From Notolepis coatsorum (taxonomy: Eukaryota; Chordata; Actinopteri; Aulopiformes; Paralepididae): DNA of 64,000 nt. Position numbers and translations under genes: made by a program. Below are positions 45,123 through 56,379 of the stretch, piece by piece (within the stretch, counting starts at the first letter, position 1; each line of letters starts with the position of its first letter). The notes under the pieces were generated by a model. It saw only the letters and a list, made by a program, of their open reading frames with translations. It searched no databases and had not been told where the DNA came from. The stretch covers positions 19,658,290 to 19,722,289 of the forward strand of contig OZ020591.1 of NCBI GenBank assembly GCA_963971535.1, in the 5' to 3' direction.

Positions 45123-46012
45123 AAAAAGTCTCCTCAGAGACTCAGCAGCCGCCATCATTCCAGTCATCACACACATAATAAACCTCTCCATAAAACAGGG
45201 ACACGTCCCCAAGGACTTCAAAATTGCGAGAGTAACACCCCTGCACAAAAAGGGCAGCAAATTAGACCCAGGCAACTACCGCCCTGTTTCTATCCTTACC
45301 TCCATCTCGAAAGTCATGGAAAAAATAGTATACCATTACGAACAGGTCGAAAAGTACCTTGCGGAAAAAAATCTAATCTACGAATTCCAATCTGGCTGCA
45401 GAACATCCCACTGCACTGACACATGCCTTCTCTATTTGAACGACCACATCAAACAAGAGGTGGATGCGGGCAAATGCTGTGGCATGGTCATGCAAATGCT
45501 GTGGCATGGTCATGCTGGACCTACAAAAGGCCTTCGACACTGTCAATCACACCATTCTGATTGACGAGTTAAAAGCAATTGGTTTTGATAGTCTCAGTGA
45601 GCTGGATGCAATCCTACCTGGAGGGGAGGGAACAGATAGGTAAACGGTACCCTATCCCCCCCCTCCCAGTGAGCTGTGGTGTTCCACAAGGAAGCATACT
45701 AGGACCGCTACTGTTCCTAATTTATGCAAATGACATGTCGTCAGCTTGTGACTGCAACTTGTTCCTGTTTGCGGACGACTCAGCCCTGCTGGTCTCTGAC
45801 AAGAACAAGTTACAGGTTGAAAAAACCCTCAGCTCGGAACTAGGGAAAATCTGCATATGGCTCGCCGATAACAAACTATCATTACACATGGGCAAAACAG
45901 AGTCCATTCTCTTCGGTTCAAATAACAATATTGTCACAAGGAAAGATGAAATTACCTACCTGGGTTCCATCCTAGAGGCTAATCTTTCCTGTGACAAAAT
46001 GGCATCCAATGT
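45123..46012 (+). mobile_element. CR1/Jockey-like LINE, RT segment (part 1 of a split copy)
   Basis: Frames across 45180-46012 encode reverse transcriptase: PLHKKGSK, NYRPVSILTSISKVMEK, then GVPQGSILGPLLFLIYANDM and FADDSALLVSDK (catalytic DD near 45774). A 22-bp duplication at about 45472-45516 and frameshifts disable it. The copy continues at 54631 after removal of the LTR element. It is 5'-truncated, lacking the endonuclease. Confidence 0.85.
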
Positions 46013-47408
46013 TGTTGTGAAGGATCAGATTAAACCGAATATATATATTTATTTATGGATATATATTTAATAGTATTTGTATATCGTTTGATATCCCCTG
46101 TATATTCCTTGTACAATATGCACTGAATATCCCTTTAGTCTACTAACAGCCCATAATAGTTTCATTCTACCATTGGACGAGAACCTGGCGCCAGCAGCCA
46201 TGCCCCTTGGTTCAAGTTCAATCGTGCCGACCAACATGTCGTGGCAAGCCCGGTTCCGCGTAGGAATACGTCTGGCGAAATACGAATGGTACTATTTGTT
46301 CACAGCGCATATATATATATGGCGCAAGTAAAGTAGAACCTTCTTTTAGTCCATTAGTCCTTTACCCTCCAACCTAGTAACAGACGCGAAGCCTCACCCA
46401 CGACGCACGTGTGGTGTAGTAAGGCCTACTTGGCCTCAGAATAGGCATTGAGACATCGTGTGGATTAATAGTTGAATTGTCATAGTTTGGCACTATACCG
46501 TCGAGTTGGACGTATTTCTATTAAGTTAATAATAGTCTATTATGTATGGTGCATCGTTCGGTTAGAGTTATAAAGTGAGCAGTACCCCCATCGTTCCTGA
46601 CGTTATCTGGAGTCTTAACCAGGCTGGGCAGACCACGTGTGGTGCTTGCATCCGAGGAGCTCCGGGCCAGGACGAGTGGACCTGTACATTGGATTACTTT
46701 ACCCGGACGACGGCGAGCCTTCCACGGCTTGGATTATCTACATGCTTTGGGTGCTTTGATTATTCCATGGATAACGGCCAACACTGCTGAGTGTTGGAAC
46801 TACCCCCCGGAGAGGAGTCCAGGTGAGACGGCGCTCTACCCCAGTGAGGTCGCCTCACGTCTCTTCGTTGTGGACCGGCAGCTACCGTCCACCAGAGGGT
46901 CCAGCTGTATTCATCTGCGGACCGAGGTTCTGTGGGCATCGTGTTCAGGACTCTGAATTCTCCCAAGAAATCGTCGGCCAGATGGGATACCGCCAGCGGC
47001 TCTTCTAACCCCCCCCCTACTGTCTTACAACCAGCGGGACCCCCCCCCTTAGTGTATCCAGCTATAATCATTTAAGTACCATCGCTATAGTTCCCTAAAG
47101 AACCAGGTTGTATATTTGCTCCCTGCGTAACCAGAGACTGGACATTCAATGTTGATTTACCTACGAATACTCATTTGCCTTACAAGTGCATTTCAAATCA
47201 TAAATGTCATTAAGTGAACGTTGTATATACCCTTTGCTATATAAAATATTCGAATTATACATTTGTGTGGACTTCGTTTCATCAGGTGGGAAAGTGTTCA
47301 TCATATCTATATCATGTACTTGATGGCCAGAAGTTAAAGTACAAGCGGTAGTGGTTTAATAATACCATACTTATCAATACAGTCAGGGAATTGTACCCCT
47401 CAGTTACA
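46013..47408 (+). repeat. 5' LTR of the BEL/Pao element
   Basis: 1396 bp, nearly identical to 53237-54630. Contains catatatatatat followed by ggcgcaag near 46310, a possible core promoter. Frames inside it (46575-47071) occur in both LTRs and show no domain. Confidence 0.95.
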
Positions 47409-47410
47409 AT

Positions 47411-47427
47411 TGGTCCTTCGAGCCGGA
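47411..47427 (+). promoter_or_regulatory. Primer-binding site for tRNA-Tyr
   Basis: tggtccttcgagccgga, two bases after the LTR, is complementary to the 3' end of vertebrate tRNA-Tyr (...CCGGCTCGAAGGA plus CCA). Confidence 0.85.
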
Positions 47428-47476
47428 GGGTAACTAGTGTAATATTAATATAGTGTTATTAATATTAAAATGGCCT

Positions 47477-50400
47477 ATGATGAACACTCCACGAAACGGT
47501 CCTCCTAACGTAGAACGCCCGCAGCGCAGACGACAGCCACCTCAGTACTTAGAGGATTACGCTGTCAGTCAACTACCTAGCCTTCGACAAACGGTAAACG
47601 CGGTAAAAGTAGAAAGTAAAATTATGTCTGACCTTAACGACCAGGTTTCCCCGACCACAGAGGCCCTAGTGGGTTCTAATGTAACTGACCAAGCTCACGG
47701 TGGGGACCAGGAGGGAGCTGACATGCCTTTACCCCCCGCCAATACCGAAGAAGTAGTCCCCGACCAGCCCCGGGAGGAAGACAACCCTACAGAGAGAGAA
47801 CTCTGCACGGAAGAAGAGGAGGAGAGCGCCGAGGAAATAGAGCTCCAGGACTCCCCAACGAGCGGCTCACCCAGGAGCGGCTCACCTCTACAACCGTCTT
47901 CCCCCAGCGAAGCGGAGAGGATGCTACAACAGGCGTTCCTCGTCAGCCTGACAGCCTCTACCGAACGCGATCGACTTCAGGGTGAACGCGATCGACTCCA
48001 AGCACAGACGCTTAGCGAGCGCGAACATTCTACCATTGAAAGAGAACGCCTCCAAGCGCAGCAACGGAGCGAAGAAGAGCGCATACGCCTGGAGATGAGA
48101 CGCCTTCAGACGGAAGAGAATATGGCAAGAGACCGAGCAGACACCCAGCGTGCCGCTGACGGTGCCCAAAGAGAGGCAGAGCGCGACCTCGCTCTCATCC
48201 AGCGCGAAACCGAGCGCGACAGACTACAGGGCGAGCGCGACAGACTACAAGCCGAGCGCGACAAGCTACAAGCGCAACTAATGGAGCAGCTGATCCTCAA
48301 GGCAACACCCTCTCCCTCCGCCAGGGGTTCAAGGAACTCGTTGAGACAACAGTCAAGGGCAGCGTCTCCTAACCGAGCAAGCGACCCTGAACTTGACCAA
48401 CAGACCAAGCCTATACCCCCCGCAGACCCCCTTCCCAGACCGGTCCAAGCGAGACCCAGCTACAAGGAAGGAGCGGCATACACTGCGGAGAAGCTAAATA
48501 AACGACTACAGGATCTAGAGGACCTGATAGAAGAAGAAGAGGGAGAGGAGGAGAACCAAGCCCGACGACAGCACAGTACTCCACCGGACCAGGAGGTCCA
48601 GTACAGCCCAGGCTATACCCCCGCGGCGCTGCGCTACAGACCCCCGACTCTATTCACGGGTGAGCACGACGCACGACCAGCCCCGAGGAATAGCACCTGG
48701 ACCAGCGGGCCATGGTACCCTGTCGGTACCAGCCCACAGAGAGGCGCAAGAGGAGACTCGCCTAGGAGGTCTCTCGCCCAACGCTCGCCGATGTATCAGC
48801 CATCCACGGCGTCATACATTGCCACGCCGTCGTTTCCAGACTTCACCTATGAGAATCGAGCACAGTACACGGAGCTCCGGATGTGCTTAGAGACAATGAT
48901 GGTGGATGTCGCTGATGAACGCCACAAGTATGCAATATTACTGAAGCACCTGAAAGTACCGCGACCGCACAATATAGCGCTAGCCTATGCCACCTCTACG
49001 ACCCCATACACCGCGGCTCTAGCAGCGCTGGACCAGAGATATGGACGTATATGGGATTACGTAATCCAAGAGATAAGGCATATTGATCGCCTACCCCCAG
49101 CAACAGACAATCGCTCATTAGACGACCTGTCAATCAAAGTGCAGTCCCTGGTAGGGATGCTGGGAGCGCAACGGGAAAAGGGCATGCATGAGCTATACGC
49201 CAACTCTAACGTCGAGAGGATTCTAGAGAAGCTGCCACCCGCAAGACAAGAGCGTTTTAAGCGGCAGAGAGACCACCGTGATCCTAACGGTCCCGAACCA
49301 TCCCTCCTTGATCTAGCCGACTTCCTGGCGAGAGAAGTCAGCAGCTTACGACTGGATACGTTCGTGCGGAGCACGCCAAGCTCCAGAGAGGGACCCAGGA
49401 GAATAAACGATGGAAGAAGATCGGTGACTGTCATGCACCAATCAGAGTCAGTACCGAGCAGTAAGAGCCACAGTACCCCCTCGAGAAAAGAGAAGTGGAA
49501 GATGGTGTGCCCCTACTGTGAGAAAGAACACTGGCTGTCACAATGTGACCTGTTCACAAAGATGAATGCAGAAGAAGTGAGTCAATGGATAAAGTCCAAC
49601 AGGCGCTGTTACCGATGTGCGCGCAGTCACATGGCAGCCGAATGCCGCCTAAAGAAAAGGTGCAGTCGGTGTGACGGAGCCCATCTAGATATACTACACG
49701 ACAGTAACAGAAGACGGCCTTCACCTGCACCATCGAGCGGCACCAAGGCAAGTGTCATGTACATTGACCCCGCCAGCAGCAGCGGCGCCCAAGTGCTCTT
49801 AAAGGTAGTCCGTGTGACATTGAGCTACCAAGATAAAGTCATGGACACTTACGCCGTCATTGATGACGGGTCAGAGAAGACCCTTCTGCTCGCGTCCGCT
49901 GCGGCCCAGCTGGGACTGCGGGGGAGCGAGAACCAAATGACGATTCGGACAATAAGAAGAGATTTAAAGACGATAAAGGGCGAGAATGTCTCCTTCACTA
50001 TCGCAGCAAGCGGGCAGCCAGAGCGACGGTATAGGATTACAAATGCTTTCACCAGCCAAGAAATAGGACTATCGCAGTACACCTACCCCATCGCCAAGCT
50101 GATGGATAAATATGTGCACCTGCGTCAACTACCTATCCCGCTCATAGACGGCGCCACCCCGACCCTGCTGATAGGCTCCGACCATGCAGAACTCATAGTC
50201 CCGATTGACCGGGTCCATACAGGACCCCGAGGCTGTCCTGCAGCAGTCGAGACCCGCCTAGGGTGGACACTACAAGGCCCCCTCGCTAAATCTCTCAACC
50301 GAACAGCAGCCACTAGCTGCCTCCACTCCAGAACGACAGAAGGAGACACCACACTCCTGCAGCATGTCGAGAAGAAAATTGACTGGCGACGTCGTGCGCT

Positions 50401-52201
50401 GCTCCGCGCCTCCCTGATCAAAGACGGCTTTGATCTCCGGCAGCGGGCCAGCAGCGACCGCCCAGTATTGCGCAACCTCAACCCAGAGGTCGCAGAGGAC
50501 CCAGCAGCAGATGAAGAGGTCCGACACAGTGTGAAGAACAGTTTCTACGTGGACAACTGTTTACAAAGCGTTTCGACTCAAGAAGAAGCCGAGGCTCTCC
50601 TAATCAAGCTACGCGCCTCCCTGATCAAAGGCGGCTTTGATCTCAGGCAGTGGGCCAGCAGTGACCCGCACGTATTGCGCAGCCTCTCCCCCGCGGACAA
50701 GGCTGCCAGCAGCGAGACCTGGATGGCGACCATCCCAGGAGAAGCCCAAGAAATGACACTAGGACTAGTCTGGCGCTTCAAAACAGACTCGCTCCACTAT
50801 AGACACAAACCCCTGACTCCAGAGCAGGGAAGGTCGACGGCGACACCGACCACCAGACGGAGTGTGTACAGAACACTCGCCAGACAATATGACCCGTTGG
50901 GATGTATTCTACCTTACACCACCAGGGCAAAGATGATTGTACGAGCACTATGGGACAAGGACCAGGGCTGGGACGACCCAATACCCGCACACCTTGCCTC
51001 CACATGGAGAGAGTGGGAGACGGAACTCCGCTCACTCCCAGGCGTCAATATACGCCGCAGCTACTTCCCACCCACGGTGAGGCCAGAGACATGCAAGATG
51101 GATCTACACGTCTTCAGCGATGCCTCCGAAGTAGCCTATGGATCGGTGGCCTACTTGCGTGCCCAAGAGAAGGGAGGAGAGATACACACCGCTTTCATCC
51201 TGGCTCGCTCAAGAATAGCCCCACGAAAGCAACAATCTATCCCGCGTCTAGAGCTCTGCGCAGCCCTAGCAGGAGCGCATCTAGCCACGTTAATCCAACG
51301 TGAACTCACCATTCCGGTGCACAGAACAATCTTGTGGTCAGATTCCACGACAGTACTCACATGGATCAAGTCTGATTCATGCAGATACAAAGTCTTCGTG
51401 GGAGTCAGAGTCACCGAGATTCAAGAGTTAACAGAAGCAGCGAGCTGGCGGTATGTGGACACCAAACACAACCCAGCTGACGTCATCACCCGGGGAATGT
51501 CCCTGGATGACCTCACCCGTCGCAACATCTACAGTGACGGACCAGAATTCCTCAAGCTCCCGGAAGAAGAGTGGCCTACGCCCACCCCACGGGAAGCAAG
51601 TAAAGAGGAGGCTGAGAACAAGAAACCTATGTTCTGTGGACTGAGCACAGTCGCCTCCACAGACCCCAACATAGATGACTGCATTACCCTACAGAGTGCG
51701 CAGCTAAAGACATTCCTGTGGCACCACCCAGAGATTCAGTCCACCACTGACATTTCAGCAGCTGACTACGAAGAAGCAGAACTTCTTCTACTACAACGAG
51801 CCCAGAGAGACTCGTTCCCTGATGAGCTAGACTGTCTACAGGGAGGAAAGCCCGTCCCATCAGACAGCAGACTGCTCCACCTGGCACCCGAGAGTGACGC
51901 CCATAATCTCATCAGAGTGGGTGGTCGCCTGCGGAGAGCCCCCAATCTACCGGATGACATTAAGTACCCGATAGTCTTGAACAGCCGACACAAGGTCACA
52001 GAGCTGATCATAAAGAAATACGACGAGGATGTACACCACGCAGGAGCAGAGAGAGTCTTCGCGGAGATCAGACGTCGCTATTGGATACTTCAAGGAAGAG
52101 AAGCGGTGCGACGCTTCCAGCGAACCTGTCTAGACTGCCGAAAGTGGCGCGCGCAGCCCAGCATACCACGGATGGCTGACCTACCCCCCTGTCGCCTCTG
52201 A
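47477..52201 (+). CDS. gag-pol: BEL/Pao gag-pol polyprotein, open to an in-frame stop in integrase
   Basis: The frame is open from 47453, and its first ATG is at 47477. In order: acidic linker; long Arg/Gln/Glu coiled coil (47910-48290); BEL gag domain (about 48840-49260); zinc knuckles CPYC...C (from 49507) and CYRC...CSRC (49603-49690); aspartic protease with IDDGSEKT near 49857; RT; RNase H (FSDAS near 51110, WSDST, KHNPAD); integrase HHCC zinc domain (51990-52150). The RT is abnormal. Between TLLQHVEKK and FYVDNCLQS (50546-50557) the fingers and most of the palm, including the first catalytic Asp, are missing, and a 78-bp segment is present twice (50402-50479 and 50609-50686). Reverse transcription by this copy is therefore not expected. 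A TGA at 52199-52201 separates it from the integrase core, which continues in the same frame. Not a host gene. Confidence 0.9.
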   Translation: MMNTPRNGPPNVERPQRRRQPPQYLEDYAVSQLPSLRQTVNAVKVESKIMSDLNDQVSPTTEALVGSNVTDQAHGGDQEGADMPLPPANTEEVVPDQPREEDNPTERELCTEEEEESAEEIELQDSPTSGSPRSGSPLQPSSPSEAERMLQQAFLVSLTASTERDRLQGERDRLQAQTLSEREHSTIERERLQAQQRSEEERIRLEMRRLQTEENMARDRADTQRAADGAQREAERDLALIQRETERDRLQGERDRLQAERDKLQAQLMEQLILKATPSPSARGSRNSLRQQSRAASPNRASDPELDQQTKPIPPADPLPRPVQARPSYKEGAAYTAEKLNKRLQDLEDLIEEEEGEEENQARRQHSTPPDQEVQYSPGYTPAALRYRPPTLFTGEHDARPAPRNSTWTSGPWYPVGTSPQRGARGDSPRRSLAQRSPMYQPSTASYIATPSFPDFTYENRAQYTELRMCLETMMVDVADERHKYAILLKHLKVPRPHNIALAYATSTTPYTAALAALDQRYGRIWDYVIQEIRHIDRLPPATDNRSLDDLSIKVQSLVGMLGAQREKGMHELYANSNVERILEKLPPARQERFKRQRDHRDPNGPEPSLLDLADFLAREVSSLRLDTFVRSTPSSREGPRRINDGRRSVTVMHQSESVPSSKSHSTPSRKEKWKMVCPYCEKEHWLSQCDLFTKMNAEEVSQWIKSNRRCYRCARSHMAAECRLKKRCSRCDGAHLDILHDSNRRRPSPAPSSGTKASVMYIDPASSSGAQVLLKVVRVTLSYQDKVMDTYAVIDDGSEKTLLLASAAAQLGLRGSENQMTIRTIRRDLKTIKGENVSFTIAASGQPERRYRITNAFTSQEIGLSQYTYPIAKLMDKYVHLRQLPIPLIDGATPTLLIGSDHAELIVPIDRVHTGPRGCPAAVETRLGWTLQGPLAKSLNRTAATSCLHSRTTEGDTTLLQHVEKKIDWRRRALLRASLIKDGFDLRQRASSDRPVLRNLNPEVAEDPAADEEVRHSVKNSFYVDNCLQSVSTQEEAEALLIKLRASLIKGGFDLRQWASSDPHVLRSLSPADKAASSETWMATIPGEAQEMTLGLVWRFKTDSLHYRHKPLTPEQGRSTATPTTRRSVYRTLARQYDPLGCILPYTTRAKMIVRALWDKDQGWDDPIPAHLASTWREWETELRSLPGVNIRRSYFPPTVRPETCKMDLHVFSDASEVAYGSVAYLRAQEKGGEIHTAFILARSRIAPRKQQSIPRLELCAALAGAHLATLIQRELTIPVHRTILWSDSTTVLTWIKSDSCRYKVFVGVRVTEIQELTEAASWRYVDTKHNPADVITRGMSLDDLTRRNIYSDGPEFLKLPEEEWPTPTPREASKEEAENKKPMFCGLSTVASTDPNIDDCITLQSAQLKTFLWHHPEIQSTTDISAADYEEAELLLLQRAQRDSFPDELDCLQGGKPVPSDSRLLHLAPESDAHNLIRVGGRLRRAPNLPDDIKYPIVLNSRHKVTELIIKKYDEDVHHAGAERVFAEIRRRYWILQGREAVRRFQRTCLDCRKWRAQPSIPRMADLPPCRL

Positions 52202-52231
52202 CTCGGCGACAAGCCATTCCACTCCACAGGC

Positions 52232-53143
52232 ATGGACTGTTTTGGCCCGTTGTATATAAAGAGAGGAAGAGGAACCGAGAAGCGGTGGGGTATTGTATTC
52301 AAATGCATGACCACCAGAGCGATCCATATCGAACTCCTTCCGACCATGAGCACAGACTCATTCCTTATGGCCTTCCGAAGATTCACATCACGGAAAGGAA
52401 AACCGTCTACATTGTTGTCTGATCACGGGACAAACTTCAAAGGCGGAGAAAGAGAGCTGAGAGAGAGCTTCCAAGCTATGGGCCCAGAACTTAAGACCCA
52501 CCTCGCTCCATCCCAGATTGACTTCCAGTTTAATCCCCCGAACGCACCCCACTTCGGTGGAACCTGGGAAAGAGAAGTACGTTCTATAAAGACAGCCCTG
52601 TACGCCGTGCTTGGGGCCCAGACTGTGGCGGAGGAAGTCCTAATGACAGTCCTCACGGAGATCGAGGGAGTATTGAACTCCAAGCCCCTTGGCTACGTCT
52701 CCAGTGATGTAGCAGATGTCGACCCAGTCACCCCCAACACACTCTTAATGGGGCGGCTGGACCCCGCGCTACCCCAGACAATGTACAGGCCTGAAGAAGC
52801 GAACGGCCGAAGAATGTGGAGGTACAGTCAAGTGCTAGCTGACAAGTTTTGGAGCAGCTTCCTACTCCACTACCTACCGTCTCTACAGACCCGCCAGAAG
52901 TGGGTAAAAGAGAGAGACAATTTGACAGAAGGAACAGTCGTCATGATTATCGACCAGTCACTACCCAGAGCTATGTGGCCGGCTGGCCGCGTAAGCAAAG
53001 TGATCACCGGTGCCGATGGCAAGGTCCGAGCAGCTGAAGTGCTCGTCCAAGGGCGAACTTACACACGACCCGTGGCGAGGCTAATAGAACTGCCCCGACT
53101 CCCAGACACTATCGATGATGACCATGACCCCATGACTTTGTGA
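52232..53143 (+). CDS. pol: BEL/Pao integrase core and C-terminus, in frame after the stop
   Basis: The same reading frame as the preceding polyprotein resumes after TGA 52199-52201; the first ATG is 52232. It carries the DDE integrase core, with Asp in MDCFGP, Asp in LLSDHGTNF and Glu in GGTWEREV, followed by the BEL-type C-terminal domain (WSSFLLHYLPSLQTRQKW, then VARLIELPRLP). It most likely belongs to one polyprotein split by a point mutation and is not a separately expressed gene. It ends about 90 bases before the 3' LTR. Confidence 0.88.
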   Translation: MDCFGPLYIKRGRGTEKRWGIVFKCMTTRAIHIELLPTMSTDSFLMAFRRFTSRKGKPSTLLSDHGTNFKGGERELRESFQAMGPELKTHLAPSQIDFQFNPPNAPHFGGTWEREVRSIKTALYAVLGAQTVAEEVLMTVLTEIEGVLNSKPLGYVSSDVADVDPVTPNTLLMGRLDPALPQTMYRPEEANGRRMWRYSQVLADKFWSSFLLHYLPSLQTRQKWVKERDNLTEGTVVMIIDQSLPRAMWPAGRVSKVITGADGKVRAAEVLVQGRTYTRPVARLIELPRLPDTIDDDHDPMTL

Positions 53144-53212
53144 GTTGACTGACCCTTACAGCGGACCTTGAGTGGTAGACAGTGCGGTTAATCTGTCTCT
53201 GCTTAGCTAATT

Positions 53213-53236
53213 AGGTGGGACTAATTAGGGGGCGGC
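53213..53236 (+). promoter_or_regulatory. Polypurine tract
   Basis: ggtgggactaattagggggc directly precedes the 3' LTR. Its G-rich part is the likely plus-strand primer. Confidence 0.5.
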
Positions 53237-54630
53237 TGTTGTGAAGGATCAGATTAAACCGAATATATATATTTATTTATGGATATATATTTAATAGTAT
53301 TTGTATATCGTTTGATATCCCCTGTATATTCCTTGTACAATATGCACTGAATATCCCTTTAGTCTACTAACAGCCCATAATAGTTTCATTCTACCATTGG
53401 ACGAGAACCTGGCGCCAGCAGCCATGCCCCTTGGTTCAAGTTCAATCGTGCCGACCAACATGTCGTGGCAAGCCCGGTTCCGCGTAGGAATACGTCTGGC
53501 GAAATACGAATGGTACTATTTGTTCACAGCGCATATATATATGGCGCAAGTAAAGTAGAACCTTCTTTTAGTCCATTAGTCCTTTACCCTCCAACCTAGT
53601 AACAGACGCGAAGCCTCACCCACGACGCACGTGTGGTGTAGTAAGGCCTACTTGGCCTCAGAATAGGCATTGAGACATCGTGTGGATTAATAGTTGAATT
53701 GTCATAGTTTGGCACTATACCGTCGAGTTGGACGTATTTCTATTAAGTTAATAATAGTCTATTATGTATGGTGCATCGTTCGGTTAGAGTTATAAAGTGA
53801 GCAGTACCCCCATCGTTCCTGACGTTATCTGGAGTCTTAACCAGGCTGGGCAGACCACGTGTGGTGCTTGCATCCGAGGAGCTCCGGGCCAGGACGAGTG
53901 GACCTGTACATTGGATTACTTTACCCGGACGACGGCGAGCCTTCCATGGCTTGGATTATCTACATGCTTTGGGTGCTTTGATTATTCCATGGATAACGGC
54001 CAACACTGCTGAGTGTTGGAACTACCCCCCGGAGAGGAGTCCAGGTGAGACGGCGCTCTACCCCAGTGAGGTCGCCTCACGTCTCTTCGTTGTGGACCGG
54101 CAGCTACCGTCCACCAGAGGGTCCAGCTGTATTCATCTGCGGACCGAGGTTCTGTGGGCATCGTGTTCAGGACTCTGAATTCTCCCAAGAAATCGTCGGC
54201 CAGATGGGATACCGCCAGCGGCTCTTCTAACCCCCCCCCCTACTGTCTTACAACCAGCGGGACCCCCCCCTTAGTGTATCCAGCTATAATCATTTAAGTA
54301 CCATCGCTATAGTTCCCTAAAGAACCAGGTTGTATATTTGCTCCCTGCGTAACCAGAGACTGGACATTCAATGTTGATTTACCTACGAATACTCATTTGC
54401 CTTACAAGTGCATTTCAAATCATAAATGTCATTAAGTGAACGTTGTATATACCCTTTGCTATATAAAATATTCGATTTATACATTTGTGTGGACTTCGTT
54501 TCATCAGGTGGGAAAGTGTTCATCATATCTATATCATGTACTGGATGGCCAGAAGTTAAAGTACAAGCTGTAGTGGTTTAATAATACCATACTTATCAAT
54601 ACAGTCAGGGAATTGTACCCCTCAGTTACA
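53237..54630 (+). repeat. 3' LTR of the BEL/Pao element
   Basis: 1394 bp. Differences from the 5' LTR: one AT dinucleotide, single C/T, A/T, T/G and G/T substitutions, and C-run lengths. Confidence 0.95.
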
Positions 54631-54747
54631 AATGTAATAAAAAAAGTCAACCAACAAACTCGATTCTTGTACCGGATCTCCTCACTGGTAAACAAGAATA
54701 CCCTGAAGACTCTGGCAGGAGCACTCATTCAAGGGTACTACGACTAT
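54631..54747 (+). mobile_element. CR1/Jockey-like LINE (part 2 of the split copy)
   Basis: Continues the RT coding region from the BEL insertion point, matching 29345-29445 in reverse, up to the hAT insertion. Confidence 0.85.
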
Positions 54748-56257
54748 TAGGGGTGCACCGATATGAAAATTGGCCACCGATACCGATACCGATTGTTCAA
54801 CTAACACAATCGGCCGATACCGATACCAATACCGATACTTGTGGCAAAAAATAAGTATTTGTAATTTTTTTTAATATTATTTTGTTTAATTTTTTTAATG
54901 AAACTACTGTATATTTGTATGTGTATGTTTGTATTTGTAGGCCTCTTTACTTACTTAAAAAAAGGAAACATCAAGAAATATGTTTATGGTATCCTTATCC
55001 CTCTCCCAGTATCGTCTGGCGGCCTGCAGAGGGATACTATTTTCTCAACCAGAGCTTTCAACCAATGCAATGGAACCATTCTGGCGGCCTGCAGCGGGAT
55101 ACTATTCTCTCAACCAGAGCTTTCAACCAATGCAATGGAACCATTTTGATTGACAGTCGATTCGGCCAATTACGCCACACCGCTAGCACCCACCTCCTGC
55201 TGTTCTTACCACCAATCGGCAAGCGTTTATTCATTTTCTACTTCGGGGCATGCCGCCATTGATCTGCTTGCGAGAATGCGAGTCAAACTCAGAACCACAA
55301 CAAGCTAATACGTTAGCTGCCCGGCAGTGCCCGCCGACCAGCGCGCTCCACAGGATGGCCAAACGAGACACAATGATTTTACTGCAACAAATGTTATAAT
55401 AAAACAAAGCCTTTCTATACATTTGTCTGGTTGAAAACTTTATTAACAGATTGCAGAATGGGTAGTTGGGTACGGAATGGAACCGAGCTATGAACGACTT
55501 GCTTGCTATTTTCGGGTAAATACTATGCTGATGTAATTGAACGTGTAACTAACTATATAACGTTAATGCCACAAAACGAATGTTTGTGTCATTTTAACAG
55601 CAGATACTTTCTTAAATGCCATCCTCCCGACAGAGCGGTGTTGATGGGGAGCTCTGATGGGTTCGCTTGGTTGTGTTATTAGCATTGAACAGCTAACCGA
55701 AAGCTAGCATTAACTAATGTTAAAGGTTTAGCCATAACGTTACGTTGGCTAAAGTTGGGGCTATTCATAACCCAGCAATAATGGCTGCAGACCTGCAAGC
55801 AAAGTACAGCAAGTTGGCAAAGGAGTATTCCAACGTAAATCACATTTTCACCAGTAACGTTAGTCTTCTGCCTCCCGGTAGCTCATGCTGCAACGGAATG
55901 GAACTGAGCTATGAACGGACTCGGAGTAATGCCTTGCTGCTATGGGTAATAATAATATGCTGATGTTATTGTCCGTGTAACACTAACTATATAACGTTAA
56001 TGCCACAAAACGAATGCCTTGTTAATCATAAGTAGTAACTTTGATGCAGTAGCTTGTGTGTGTGTGTGTGGGGGACGGCGGGCGTTGTGCAGGTAGGTCG
56101 CGAGTAAAAAAAAATGTTTTGCCTTTTGACGCTACACAAATTGATGGTTATTTATCGGCGACTGCTATCGGCACATTTGAGCTTATCGGCCGATAGCAGT
56201 CAACAAGGCACTTATCGGCCGATACCGATACCCGACCGATATATCGGTGCACCCCTA
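54748..56257. mobile_element. hAT element, 1510 bp, 8-bp TSD, nested in the LINE
   Basis: The ends are TAGGGGTGCACCGATA and ATATCGGTGCACCCCTA. The TSD acgactat lies at 54740-54747 and 56258-56265. It contains an internal 57-bp duplication (ggcctgcagcgggatact-like, 55020-55145) and a fragment of the LINE 3'-UTR at 55428-55465. No transposase. Confidence 0.88.
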
Positions 56258-56379
56258 ACGACTATGCTTGCACCTCATGGTACCAAAGCACCTCAAAGGC
56301 ACTAAAAACAAAATTACAAACATCTCAAAACAAACTGGTCAGACTACTGCTTGACCTGACTCCTAGAACCCACCTCACC
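56258..56379 (+). mobile_element. CR1/Jockey-like LINE (part 3 of the split copy)
   Basis: Coding continues (TSWYQSTSKALK-like) up to the SINE insertion. Confidence 0.8.

Larger units (their letters stand above)
46013..54630 (+). mobile_element. BEL/Pao LTR retrotransposon, structurally complete, 8.6 kb
   Basis: Two LTRs of about 1395 bp begin TGTTGTG and end TTACA. A 5-bp TSD (aatgt) lies at 46008-46012 and 54631-54635 within the LINE word ccaatgtaataaa. The element has a primer-binding site, gag-pol and a purine-rich tract. I count four substitutions and a few length differences between the LTRs, so insertion is recent. Coding sequence has an in-frame stop and a rearranged RT. Confidence 0.95.

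Noticed and set aside
46575-47071. Frames inside the LTR (also at 53797-54230)
   Set aside because: Duplicated because they lie in both LTRs; overlapping on both strands with no domain.
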